This document shows, piece after piece, positions 9,364 through 17,487 of a stretch of DNA of 64,000 bases. The notes beneath the pieces are model-generated. The model worked only from the letters and a program-made list of their open reading frames with translations, searched no databases and was not told the origin of the DNA. Within the stretch, counting starts at the first letter, position 1; each line of letters starts with the position of its first letter. The position numbers and the translations under genes are program-made. The stretch is from positions 2,632,001-2,696,000 of the forward strand of contig NZ_CP133265.1 in the NCBI RefSeq assembly GCF_030915505.1, in the 5' to 3' direction. Source of the DNA: Neobacillus sp. OS1-2. Lineage in GTDB: Bacteria; Bacillota; Bacilli; Bacillales; Cytobacillaceae.

Positions 9364-9990
9364 ATGAAGAAAAGCAAACGTTTTATTCCGGCAACCCTTT
9401 TAGTTATTTTATTGGTCGGAATGTCAGCTTGTAGCCATACATCTGATAAAACCACAGCAACCAAAAATCAGTCGGAGTCTGATAACATTTCAGAAAGTAC
9501 GGATGATTCCACTGAATCTAATGATTCATCTACTGACAATACAGTGAAATCCGATGATAGTGTTAATACATCTAATAAACTAAATGAAACGATTCAGGAA
9601 GACAAAACATCAAAAATAGAGGGGAGAAGGAACGAGTTTATAGAAAGATTAGACAACATCCAAATAGAACTTGATGCTATGCCGGAAAAGAAGGATTCAG
9701 ATAATGGTATAACAAACGCCATGAAAAACTACTATGGAGTCTCTTTCGAAAGGTATGACAAAATATTAAATGAGATTTATGCGTTACTACAAAAGGAGTT
9801 ATCTCCAGAGACAACGAAGGATTTAAAAAATGAACAAATGAAATGGATAGAGCAGAAAGAAGATAGGGCTAATGAAGAAAGACTTAAGTATAAAGGGGGA
9901 ACCTTTGAAAACGTTGCCTATTATATCTCTTTATACAACTCAACAAAGGAAAGAAGTTACGAATTAGTTAACACATATATGACAGATTAA
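9364..9990 (+). CDS. LprI-like (DUF1311) lipoprotein
   Basis: A 208-aa lipoprotein. The signal peptide ends in the lipobox LVGMSAC with the lipidated Cys at residue 23. A Ser/Thr/Asp-rich linker spans about 24-75. The C-terminal domain (about 85-205) matches the LprI/DUF1311 lysozyme-inhibitor-like family (YDKILNEIYALLQKELSPE, then LKNEQMKWIEQKEDRA and the terminal NSTKERSYELVNTY). It is probably anchored on the outer face of the membrane. Whether it inhibits lysozyme is not known for this family in Bacillota. A ribosome site (CGGAGTTGGAGAA) precedes the ATG. Confidence 0.75.
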   Translation: MKKSKRFIPATLLVILLVGMSACSHTSDKTTATKNQSESDNISESTDDSTESNDSSTDNTVKSDDSVNTSNKLNETIQEDKTSKIEGRRNEFIERLDNIQIELDAMPEKKDSDNGITNAMKNYYGVSFERYDKILNEIYALLQKELSPETTKDLKNEQMKWIEQKEDRANEERLKYKGGTFENVAYYISLYNSTKERSYELVNTYMTD

Positions 9991-10017
9991 TAAATATCTT
10001 TAATGGAGGTAAAAACA

Positions 10018-10239
10018 GTGGCAGAAATTAAATTTGAAATCAAAGAAACAGTGGGGAGCCTATCACAGTCCCCTAAAGGCTGGAGTAAAGAACTTAATCT
10101 CATTAGCTGGAATGGAAAGGAACCCAAATTCGACTTGCGTGACTGGGCACCAGAGCATGAGAAAATGGGAAAAGGGGTTACATTGAGCGTGGAGGAGTTA
10201 AAGGCTTTGCGAGATTTGTTGAATGGGATGAAACTGTAA
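10018..10239 (+). CDS. ydbC: YdbC/PC4-like ssDNA-binding protein
   Basis: A 73-aa protein of the YdbC family, a bacterial PC4/p15 coactivator-like fold that binds single-stranded DNA. Seen: the family's K-F-E-I-K-E start, GWSKELNLISWNG, PKFDLRDWAPEHEKMGKG and the terminal LRDLLN helix. I set the start at GTG 10018 because TGGAGGT lies 7 nt upstream; an upstream ATG at 10003 would place that site inside the gene. It lies 27 bp after the LprI-like gene and may share its transcript. Confidence 0.85.
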   Translation: MAEIKFEIKETVGSLSQSPKGWSKELNLISWNGKEPKFDLRDWAPEHEKMGKGVTLSVEELKALRDLLNGMKL

Positions 10240-10245
10240 GGAGTA

Positions 10246-10274
10246 AAGGAGCTGGTTTCAACAGCTCCTTTTTT
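10246..10274 (+). terminator. terminator after ydbC
   Basis: AAGGAGCTG / CAGCTCCTT stem with a T6 run. Confidence 0.85.
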
Positions 10275-10360
10275 AGACTGTATTCTAAAAGATTGGTGTT
10301 TCGCAAAATGATTGTATATGATATGCAGTGTAATAAAAAAATTTTTGATAGGATGACAAG

Positions 10361-11557
10361 ATGAAAAAAGACGTCATATTAACGATTAAGAGTAAGTTTG
10401 TCAATAAATATAAAAGTGGTTATCCGCTTATATCAAAGGAAGCATTCATTAATTTGAACGAAGCTACTGAAGAAGGAACCATTATCCGTCTCGTTGATGA
10501 AAAGAATAAGTTTATTGCAAAAGGCTATTGTGGAAAACAAAACAAAGGGTACGGCTGGGTCCTTAGTAGAAATGAAAATGAACAGATTGACCAAAGGTTT
10601 TTTGTGAATAAATTGAGAGCTGCGATCCACGTTAGAGAACCGTTTTTTAATAGCCTGGATACGAATGCCTTTAGAATAGTGAATGGTGAAGGCGATGGTT
10701 TAGGCGGATTAACCATAGAGTATTTTGCTGGCTATTATTTAATCAACTGGTACAGCAAAGGAATTTACCACTTTCGGGAGTATATTATAAATGCTCTGAA
10801 AGAATTGGTTGAGTTTAAAGCCATTTACCAAAAGAAAAGATTTGATGTCAGCGGGAAATATATAGATGAAGATGATTTCGTAGCGGGAGAGAGAGGAACA
10901 TTCCCGATTATCGTAAAAGAAAATGGAGTAAACATCGCTGTGTATTTAAATGAAGGTGCGATGGTAGGAGTATTTTTAGATCAAAGAGATGTAAGAAAAA
11001 GAATCCGTGATGCTTATGCGGAAAAAAAGAAGGTACTAAACACCTTTTCCTACACTGGCGCGTTTTCAGTCTTCGCTGCTTTAGGAGGCGCAGTTAAAAC
11101 AACAAGTGTGGATTTAGCAAATAGAAGCTTAAACAAGACCATTGAACAATTTAGTTTGAACGGGCTAGATTATGCCTCACAGGATATCATTGTTGAAGAT
11201 GTATTCAATTACTTTAAGTATGCGGTGAAAAAGCAGCTAACATTTGATATGGTCATACTGGATCCTCCAAGCTTTGCTAGATCAAAAAGAATAGTATTCA
11301 GCGCTGAAAAAGACTACAAAAATCTTATGAAGGAAGCTATTGCCATAACAGAAGATGAGGGGATTATCGTAGCATCCACTAATTCCAGCTCTTTTAATAT
11401 GGCCAAATTTAAAAGTTTTATTGATCAGGCATTTAGGGAAGCGAATAGGAAATATCAGCTAGTTGAAGAATTCTCCTTGCCGAAAGACTTTAAAATAATC
11501 AAAGAATTCCCAGAGGGCAGCTATCTTAAGGTACTATTTATAAAGAAATTATCATAG
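10361..11557 (+). CDS. RlmI/YwbD-family rRNA methyltransferase
   Basis: A 398-aa class I SAM-dependent methyltransferase. It has an N-terminal PUA-like domain (about 1-75), a central EEHAD-like region, a SAM-binding motif I (VLNTFSYTGAFSVFA, about 226-240) and motif IV DPPSFARSK (about 305). It is close to the YwbD/RlmI proteins that methylate 23S rRNA. In m5C enzymes a catalytic Cys is expected in the strand after motif IV; here that segment reads ASTNSSSF and lacks Cys. The product is therefore probably not m5C, and the exact nucleotide is left open. The gene is single, with its own weak promoter. Confidence 0.75.
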   Translation: MKKDVILTIKSKFVNKYKSGYPLISKEAFINLNEATEEGTIIRLVDEKNKFIAKGYCGKQNKGYGWVLSRNENEQIDQRFFVNKLRAAIHVREPFFNSLDTNAFRIVNGEGDGLGGLTIEYFAGYYLINWYSKGIYHFREYIINALKELVEFKAIYQKKRFDVSGKYIDEDDFVAGERGTFPIIVKENGVNIAVYLNEGAMVGVFLDQRDVRKRIRDAYAEKKKVLNTFSYTGAFSVFAALGGAVKTTSVDLANRSLNKTIEQFSLNGLDYASQDIIVEDVFNYFKYAVKKQLTFDMVILDPPSFARSKRIVFSAEKDYKNLMKEAIAITEDEGIIVASTNSSSFNMAKFKSFIDQAFREANRKYQLVEEFSLPKDFKIIKEFPEGSYLKVLFIKKLS

Positions 11558-11658
11558 AAAAAGGCAAATGGCCTGTAACATTCCAAGTTATTTTTTCAAA
11601 AGAAGAAGGGTTCCAATCGGAACGTCATAAAATGGATTCCACTGTGTAAAGAGATTTA

Positions 11659-11706
11659 GTGCCTGACCCCCAGTTCGTAACACAATAACACACTGGGGGT
11701 CAGGTA
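11659..11706. terminator. long-stem bidirectional terminator/repeat
   Basis: GTGCCTGACCCCCAGT and its inverted copy ACTGGGGGTCAGGTAC, with AT-rich flanks on both sides, sit between two convergent genes (10361 and 11709). The sequence belongs to a class of GTGCCTG-type stem repeats that recurs in this window (compare 15799). Confidence 0.75.
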
Positions 11707-11708
11707 CT

Positions 11709-12188
11709 TTATTTTACTTTTACCGGAATCGCTAATTCAACAACCGCGTCCATTGGGTTACCGTTCAATAACATTTCGATGACATAGGTATCCTCATACT
11801 TAAGTTCAGGATGGTTTGGTAAGATTTCTCCAAAAAATTGGCGAATTAATTGATCAAATAATTGTCGGCTTGGTGCTCCTTCAGCAGTAAGCACGACATA
11901 ATCAGCTGCTGGCAAGATTAATTGTTCCGCATCTTCAGCAACCGTCGCTGTATTTGCACCTGCGAAATAGGATAAGCCCTCACTGCCGGTTGTCCCGACT
12001 GCATAACCAATTTTGTCATTGCTGCCAGCCATTAGTGCGGCAAATTTGCCACTTTGTGCGAGTGTCCCAAAGTGGGCTGATTTTTGTTTCGATACATCTT
12101 CTACATTCTCCATTGTCGGCATTGGGACAATTGTACTATAGCCAGTCAATGTTAATTCTTCCATGTGTTTTATTGCTAATGTAGTCAT
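11709..12188 (-). CDS. GyrI-like/effector-binding-domain protein
   Basis: A 159-aa stand-alone effector-binding protein of the GyrI-like/AraC effector-binding class. Seen: an opening IKHMEELTLTGYST strand, IGYAVGTTGSEG, YFAGANT, the ADYVVLTAEG core and a final VIEMLLNGNPMDAVVELAIPV strand. It has no DNA-binding domain. The start is at 12188 (MTTLAIKHM), where AAGAGGAAAT is well spaced; the longer frame from 12206 has no ribosome site. It is divergent from the WYL regulator next door, separated by a palindrome that could serve as a shared operator. It may sense a small hydrophobic ligand. Confidence 0.7.
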   Translation of the reverse strand: MTTLAIKHMEELTLTGYSTIVPMPTMENVEDVSKQKSAHFGTLAQSGKFAALMAGSNDKIGYAVGTTGSEGLSYFAGANTATVAEDAEQLILPAADYVVLTAEGAPSRQLFDQLIRQFFGEILPNHPELKYEDTYVIEMLLNGNPMDAVVELAIPVKVK

Positions 12189-12237
12189 TTTATTTCCTCT
12201 TTTCATATTTTCTATCTATACTATAACCAACAAACCC

Positions 12238-12253
12238 TGACAGCAGTCTGTCA
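12238..12253. promoter_or_regulatory. candidate operator between divergent genes
   Basis: TGACAG-cagt-CTGTCA inverted repeat with 6-bp arms and a 4-bp spacer. It lies midway between the effector-binding gene and the WYL regulator, upstream of both starts. It is the likely site for the WYL regulator; inferred only. Confidence 0.45.
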
Positions 12254-12270
12254 TATATTTGGAGATTCTT

Positions 12271-13227
12271 ATGAAAATTGAACGATTAATTAGTATGATT
12301 ATGATTTTGTTGCAGAGAGAATTAGTCTCGGCAACAGAACTAGCAAAAACTTTTGAGGTAACTACACGAACGATTTATCGTGATATCGAAACACTAAATA
12401 TGGCGAAAATCCCAATTTTTACTGTTCCGGGACGAAATGGCGGAATTGGGCTGATGCCTACCTATAAAGTTGATAAAAAGTTGTTAACCTCTAAAGATTT
12501 GCAAAATATTTTAACTGCCTTACATGGTGTGGAGCAGCTCATTCAAAGTCCAGAAATCAAATCAACTATGACAAAAATCCGTGCCATGCAGACAGAACAA
12601 TGGAACGCTGAGATGGATTTTTCTTTGCATTTTACTGGTTGGCAAGGAACGGAAGAATTAAAGGCCGTAGCTGAGTCCTTACAAGATGCAATCCGTTTAC
12701 ACGTAATTGTCAAATTTGATTATTACGATGCCAATGGTACCCATTCTTCTCGAACAATTGAACCATATCACTTGATGTATAAAGGCGAACGCTGGTATAT
12801 ACAAGGCTATAGCTTTGAACGAGAGGACTTTCGCACCTTTCGCTTGGCTCGGATGACAAATTTGAAATTTACAGACGAAACTTTCAATCCACGCGATTAC
12901 GCCGTAATAGATAAAATACCAAAAGAAAACCTTCCACAGTTTTATCCGGTTCGCTTGAAAGCGAATATGCGGGTTCGTGATATCATTATCGAACGCTTTG
13001 GCACCTCAGTGATTACACCATGTGATGAAACAACCTATTATGCAGACCTACAGCTTCCCAATGTTGAGAATGCCTATCGCTTTATTTTACAGTTAGGAGC
13101 GAATGCCGAAGTGATGGCAGGTGGGATTTTTGAAAAGGATTTTCGCGTGTACCTGGCAAAAATTATTAATATCTATGAACCTGCCACATCCCCTAATCTC
13201 GAGGTAAATAAGAAGAATCCTTATTAG
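12271..13227 (+). CDS. YafY-type WYL-domain transcriptional regulator
   Basis: A 318-aa regulator: an N-terminal HTH_11 domain (SATELAKTFEVTTRTIYRDI, about 20-45), a WYL domain in the middle (RTIEPYHLMYKGERWYIQGY, with the sensing segment DFRTFRLARM) and a C-terminal WCX extension. WYL domains sense nucleic acids or small ligands. The start is ATG 12271, with TTTGGAG just upstream. The divergent arrangement with the effector-binding gene suggests local control of that gene and of itself. Confidence 0.85.
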   Translation: MKIERLISMIMILLQRELVSATELAKTFEVTTRTIYRDIETLNMAKIPIFTVPGRNGGIGLMPTYKVDKKLLTSKDLQNILTALHGVEQLIQSPEIKSTMTKIRAMQTEQWNAEMDFSLHFTGWQGTEELKAVAESLQDAIRLHVIVKFDYYDANGTHSSRTIEPYHLMYKGERWYIQGYSFEREDFRTFRLARMTNLKFTDETFNPRDYAVIDKIPKENLPQFYPVRLKANMRVRDIIIERFGTSVITPCDETTYYADLQLPNVENAYRFILQLGANAEVMAGGIFEKDFRVYLAKIINIYEPATSPNLEVNKKNPY

Positions 13228-13712
13228 GGAAAGTGTGCCAAACCCTAAGTGCGGTGCGGTAATACTTTAGCTGGCACAACTTTATGTGATAGGGTGAACA
13301 ATTGCGGTGCTTACAAAAGTCTTATCGGCTGGGGATCATGGTAAGTACCCGATCAGTTAGATAGATGGAAGAAGTCCGCTTAATTGGTAAATAAAATTAG
13401 GAATAGCTTAAATAGGCGGAGAGATTCCGCCTATTGCTTCGAAAAACGTGAAAATGAGAGATTTTGTGTTGCATAGTCGGAAAAACTCCACTTATTTACC
13501 TCGAAACGAACGCCATTCAACATTTAACCGGAAAAACTCCGCTTATTTTTTTCTTTCACTGTATTTTGGGGTCAGTCCCCAGCTGCTTTAAAGCTTTACC
13601 TGAATGCTGGACTGATCCAATTTTTTTACCTGTCACAAAGCCAGTACTGTCACTACCGGTAATTTGTTGTTTTTTGTCGAAGTTATAAGGGTAGTGAAAG
13701 GCACTCTATTTC
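13228..13712. repeat. intergenic dispersed repeats and terminator
   Basis: No gene. A perfect hairpin AATAGGCGGA-gagat-TCCGCCTATT lies at 13411-13435. Two copies of a CGGAAAAACTCC(A/G)CTTATT unit follow near 13479 and 13529. Related units occur at 43555-43740. A stem GGTCAGTCCCCAGC / GCTGGACTGATCC with a T7 run (13568-13627) ends the region. Short open frames here are repeat artefacts. Confidence 0.65.
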
Positions 13713-15374
13713 TTACTTTTTACCAGCTAAAATTTCCTTCGCTTGTTTTATGTCTATTGTTGCATGATACCCGTGTTTCTGAAGCAAATGTAACAAGTTA
13801 TTCCCATTTAATAAAGTTAGAGGCTTATCTTTTGCAAAATTATATGCATCCGGACCATAGTCAGCTGTGGAAACCAATATCCCTTTTGTAGCACCCTCAT
13901 TTAGGACTGTTCCATATAAGTCACGTACTGCTGAGACGCCAACCACATTAGTATATCTTTTTGCTTGAATAACAATTTTTCCTCCACGAATTGGATCTGG
14001 GTCAAATGCCACTGCATCAACACCGCCATCCCTGCTTGCTCTGGTTATTTTCACTTCACCGCCATTTTGGTTAAATTCTTTTTCAAATAACTCTCTTATT
14101 AAGTGTTCGAAATCTTCCCAGTCCATTGCTGCCAAATTATCTGATTCATCTAACGAGTCAGCAACGTTATAAGAAGATACAAACCTAGAATCTTGACGGT
14201 TAATCTGGATTATTGGAGCTATAGGAGTTAAGCTGTATAATTTACTGCTCCCTATTCCTTTTAGATTTTTAAAGCAAAGCTTTGGATCTACTAGGGCCAG
14301 TTGAATTTCTTCAAATTCCTGCTTGAGCGTTTGAACAGATAAAATACATGCTTTTACTTCCTTTCCTGTAGCCTTATCTATAGACTTAACCCATCCATTA
14401 AACACAATAGAATTTATTTTATTTATAGTGTCGGCCTCAAATAATTCATGAATAGTTCTCAAAGCAATTTGATATAAAAGAGCATCATATATTTTATTTA
14501 AAGCAGAAACTGATAAATGTATTTCTCTTAACTCATCTTTAGTTTGAACGTATTTAACTTCCTTTAATGTCGGTAACTGATTGGGATTAGGTAGTAAATA
14601 TTCAACTATCATGGTGTTATTAACATCATTAAAATCTAAATCGAATTCCTGTGGAAAACAATCTGGATATTTTGAATTTGAAAGTACTACATCACAATAT
14701 TCCTGTATTGCTGAGGGTCTTCCTTTTAAATAACTTTCCTTTAAGTCATCGACAGCTTTATTATTTTCTAATTGGTTTGCTAGAAATCTTGCCTTTTCTT
14801 CATTCCATGTATTCAGTGCTTTTTCAAACTTCTCTTGACTTTCCTTATTGGTTTTTAATATCTCTTCTTTTTCCTTTTCCCATTGTTCATGATGTCGGTT
14901 GAAAAGTTGAGATAATTCATCTATTTTCTTTTGTTTTTTATTAGTCAATAATTTATCCAAAATTCTTAGTTTAGGCTGGTAAAGTGCATCAGTCTGTAAA
15001 GGCTCTTTTGAAACTCTTAACTCTTTAGTCATCTTTGGAGTTGGAATAGTAAACTTCGAATGATCCTTTAAATCATCCCAGTTAACTTTATCATCAATAT
15101 CTAGAGTATATATTAGAGTGTTTTGGATCGTATCGAGTAGTTCAACTGCTTCATTGGTGAGTCTATCTGCTAATTCTTTTTTCTCCTGTTTTTCTTTTGC
15201 AGCATGTTCTCTATCATTTTTTTGCTTAACCTGTCGTTGTTTTTTCTCCCACATTTCTTCCCATGTTTTTATTTGCATTTCAGCTTTTTGTTGTACAACG
15301 TACTTATTATTGCCTCTGATAACCCTGTACTTATTTAGTCCTTTATGACTTACCTCTATTTCATACATTGTCAT
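13713..15374 (-). CDS. Mrr-type restriction endonuclease with coiled-coil N-terminus
   Basis: A 553-aa protein. The last 135 residues form an Mrr_cat (PD-(D/E)XK) nuclease domain: DWEDFEHLIRELFEKEF (about 415), DGGVDAVAF (about 451), IQAKR (about 468), then the family's ILVSTADYGPDA and LLNGNNLL. The N-terminal part begins with a beta strand region and a highly charged coiled coil (about 40-75 and 150-220), followed by a middle domain that I do not recognise. Mrr proteins cut methylated foreign DNA (type IV restriction). The start MTMYEIEV has GAAAGGATT 5 nt upstream. It is monocistronic and its neighbourhood is rich in defence genes. Confidence 0.8.
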   Translation of the reverse strand: MTMYEIEVSHKGLNKYRVIRGNNKYVVQQKAEMQIKTWEEMWEKKQRQVKQKNDREHAAKEKQEKKELADRLTNEAVELLDTIQNTLIYTLDIDDKVNWDDLKDHSKFTIPTPKMTKELRVSKEPLQTDALYQPKLRILDKLLTNKKQKKIDELSQLFNRHHEQWEKEKEEILKTNKESQEKFEKALNTWNEEKARFLANQLENNKAVDDLKESYLKGRPSAIQEYCDVVLSNSKYPDCFPQEFDLDFNDVNNTMIVEYLLPNPNQLPTLKEVKYVQTKDELREIHLSVSALNKIYDALLYQIALRTIHELFEADTINKINSIVFNGWVKSIDKATGKEVKACILSVQTLKQEFEEIQLALVDPKLCFKNLKGIGSSKLYSLTPIAPIIQINRQDSRFVSSYNVADSLDESDNLAAMDWEDFEHLIRELFEKEFNQNGGEVKITRASRDGGVDAVAFDPDPIRGGKIVIQAKRYTNVVGVSAVRDLYGTVLNEGATKGILVSTADYGPDAYNFAKDKPLTLLNGNNLLHLLQKHGYHATIDIKQAKEILAGKK

Positions 15375-15634
15375 CGAATCCTTTCAAAAATAATAATGTA
15401 AAATATAAAATAATAGCTTCGAATTAATACTATTTATTTAAGAGTTTGAATAAATAAATAGGAATTATGTCTTATTTTATCATATTTTGGCAAGGAGAAT
15501 TAAAGTGCATTTGAAAATATAGCCATTTTTGAATGTGTTTTATTACCACAGTTAAGAATGGAGTATTTAGGTCAATTCAGTAATGCTAAAACCTTTACCT
15601 GTTGGGGATTGGATCTAACGGCAGGTGAAGAGGA
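15375..15634. other. AT-rich gap upstream of the Mrr-type gene
   Basis: Very AT-rich, with no supported gene. It probably carries the Mrr promoter on the minus strand. Confidence 0.3.
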
Positions 15635-15953
15635 ATGAGCCTGGCTGAAAAAGCGTTCCTGGGTAGTTTGATGGATGCGGAGTACTTATTAACAGATACA
15701 GTGATTCAGCCTGATTAGAAAGTGCACGGCATAAAGAAATCTTGCGAAAAATGATAGAATTCAAACGTGCTGGTAAGAATATTAATTTGATTAGCAGAAG
15801 TACCTGTCACCACCCACATTTTGTCGAACATTTCGACATTATTCGAGGTGTGACAGGCACTTATCTTATGAAACGCCCATCCTATCTGATTTAAGAGAAA
15901 GTGGACAACTTGAACAAGATGCTTTTATTTGTGAGGGTAAAAAGTCTCATTGA
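15635..15953 (+). pseudogene. decayed dnaB-like replicative helicase, interrupted by a palindromic repeat
   Basis: The frame from ATG 15635 reads like the DnaB N-terminal domain (MSLAEKAFLGSLMDAEYLL). After a stop/frameshift it continues as ESARHKEILRKMIEFKRAG. A 64-bp palindromic repeat follows, and then comes the hallmark DnaB C-terminal segment ILSDLRESGQLEQDAF, ending at TGA 15951. The whole ATPase middle is deleted. The two ends therefore mark a lost extra dnaB-type helicase, perhaps from a phage or plasmid. Confidence 0.75.
15799..15862. repeat. palindromic repeat inside the dnaB remnant
   Basis: AGTACCTGTCACCACC / GGTGTGACAGGCACTT outer arms and TTGTCGA / TTCGACA inner arms form a long hairpin. 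It occupies the deletion point of the dnaB remnant. Confidence 0.7.
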
Positions 15954-15999
15954 CGCAATCAAAATTGGTAAGGTATAGTAATAGCAAAAGAATAGGTTG

Positions 16000-16092
16000 A
16001 CCACTAGGGGAGCCATGACATGGCTGAGACAAGATTGTAATCTTGGACCCTTTGAACCTGATCTAGTTCATACTAGCGGAGGAAAGTGGAGA
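16000..16092 (+). promoter_or_regulatory. TPP (thiamine pyrophosphate) riboswitch
   Basis: The THI-box core is clear: ACTAGGGGAGCC, GGCTGAGA, then GACCCTTTGAACCTGATC, TAGTTCATACTAGCG and GGAAAGTGG. TPP binding to such leaders lowers expression of thiamine uptake and synthesis genes. A terminator follows 35 bp later, so control is probably by attenuation. Confidence 0.95.
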
Positions 16093-16126
16093 CAGTGCTC
16101 AGGTTATGTTAATTTGGATAATTTGC

Positions 16127-16153
16127 GCCGCTCCATTTATGGGGCGGCTTTTT
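16127..16153 (+). terminator. attenuator terminator of the TPP riboswitch
   Basis: GCCGCTCC-atttat-GGGGCGGC followed by T5, between the riboswitch core and tenA. Confidence 0.85.
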
Positions 16154-16210
16154 CGTTTATATAGCCGTTTCCCTTTTCCTCTAGCAATTACGATTAAGGA
16201 GGAAATATTG

Positions 16211-16894
16211 ATGAGTTTTTCAGCAGAACTAAGGAAAGAAGCAGAACCTATTTTTCAAGAAATTTTTGAACATCCTTTTGTACAGGGAATAGCCGATGGG
16301 AATTTAGGAAAGGAACAATTAATCCATTATGTAAAACAGGACTTTGAGTATTTAAACTCCTTTATTCGCATTTATGGCATCGCTGTTTCGAAGTGTGAAA
16401 ATCGGCAGGATATGGAGATATTCAATCGGCAGATTGGCTTTATTTTAAACAGTGAAGTCCATCCGCATCATAACTTTTGCCAAATTGCAGGGGTTTCGTA
16501 TAAGGAATTACAAGGGTACTCATTATCGCCATCCGCCCATCATTATATCCGCCATATGGTAACAGTTGCCCATGAAGGGACATTAGCAGAAATTTTGGCT
16601 GTGTTACTGCCATGTCCGTGGACTTATTGGGAAATTGGCGAAAAATTAATAAAAGAGGTTAATCCGGATGAATCCCATCCCTTTTATGAATGGATTCAAT
16701 TTTATGGGAATCGTCCAGATACTACCACAAGATTTTGCCAGAGATTAGATGAATTGGTTCTACACGCAACTGCGAAGGAAAAAGAAAAGCTGAAGGAGCA
16801 TTTCCTATTAAGCTGCCAACTTGAATATATGTTCTGGGATATGGCATACAAAAGAGAAGAATGGCCTGTTCAACTGGGGCTGGTAAAAAGATGA
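16211..16894 (+). CDS. tenA: aminopyrimidine aminohydrolase TenA
   Basis: A 227-aa TenA: it hydrolyses 4-amino-5-aminomethyl-2-methylpyrimidine to HMP, salvaging degraded thiamine. The catalytic Cys lies in LLPCPWTYW at residue 135 and the acidic QLEYMFWDMAY segment near residue 205, as in characterised TenA proteins. The start is ATG 16211, with AAGGAGGAAAT upstream; the longer frame from 16106 would include the terminator. It is the first gene of a four-gene operon under the TPP riboswitch, and its stop overlaps the ykoE start. Compared with the B. subtilis ykoFEDC operon, tenA takes the first place and ykoF is absent. Confidence 0.95.
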   Translation: MSFSAELRKEAEPIFQEIFEHPFVQGIADGNLGKEQLIHYVKQDFEYLNSFIRIYGIAVSKCENRQDMEIFNRQIGFILNSEVHPHHNFCQIAGVSYKELQGYSLSPSAHHYIRHMVTVAHEGTLAEILAVLLPCPWTYWEIGEKLIKEVNPDESHPFYEWIQFYGNRPDTTTRFCQRLDELVLHATAKEKEKLKEHFLLSCQLEYMFWDMAYKREEWPVQLGLVKR

Positions 16895-17487
16895 AGTGGA
16901 AAATGAAAGAGATTGTTCTTACTGTCATTTTAGCGGTGGCCTGCGGAGTCATTTATTTAGGATGGTCAACACTTTGGATTCCGATTTCCGCACTCGTTGG
17001 TCCAGTGGGTGCTGGATTTATGTTCGGAATTTGGGTGATTGCCAGCCCAATTGTTGCTTTCATCATTCGAAAACCAGGTGCTGCCTTTATAGCAGAGGTT
17101 GCTGCCGCGGCCGTTGAATTAGTAACCGGCAGCCACTTTGGTTTATCTGCTTTGTTAGTAGGTGTATTTCAAGGGCTTGGAGCAGAACTAGCCTTTGCCA
17201 TGTTTAGGTACAAACGCTATAACCTGTTTACATTAATGCTGTCAGGTGCACTCGCAGCGGTAGGCAGCTTGATGTATAACTTACTAGCCAACGGATTTAG
17301 CTATTACACAACTGAAGTATTGCTTACGACATTAGCGATTCAAGTGATCAGCGGAGTCATTCTGGGAGGTTGTTTAGCAAAAATTGTTGTAGAGTCTCTC
17401 GCCAAAACAGGTGTATTAGACCAATATGAAATCATGAAGGAAAGAAGAAAAAAGAGTCATGCGGATGAATATGTTTCTGGGATGTAA
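16891..17487 (+). CDS. ykoE: ECF transporter S component YkoE (thiamine precursor)
   Basis: A 198-aa integral membrane protein with about six hydrophobic segments (for example VILAVACGVIYLGWSTLW and LTTLAIQVISGVILGGCLA). It matches YkoE, the substrate-binding S component of the ECF transporter for hydroxymethylpyrimidine/thiamine-type compounds. The ATG at 16891 overlaps the tenA stop (ATGA), so the shorter start is chosen over 16861. The ATPase and T subunits follow directly. Confidence 0.9.
   Translation: MKWKMKEIVLTVILAVACGVIYLGWSTLWIPISALVGPVGAGFMFGIWVIASPIVAFIIRKPGAAFIAEVAAAAVELVTGSHFGLSALLVGVFQGLGAELAFAMFRYKRYNLFTLMLSGALAAVGSLMYNLLANGFSYYTTEVLLTTLAIQVISGVILGGCLAKIVVESLAKTGVLDQYEIMKERRKKSHADEYVSGM

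Noticed and set aside
13380..13560. CRISPR array in the repeat tract
   Set aside because: Units vary in order and spacing, there are no equal-length spacers and no cas genes.
13464..13688. 74-aa plus frame in the repeat tract
   Set aside because: It runs through the dispersed repeats and the terminator stem.
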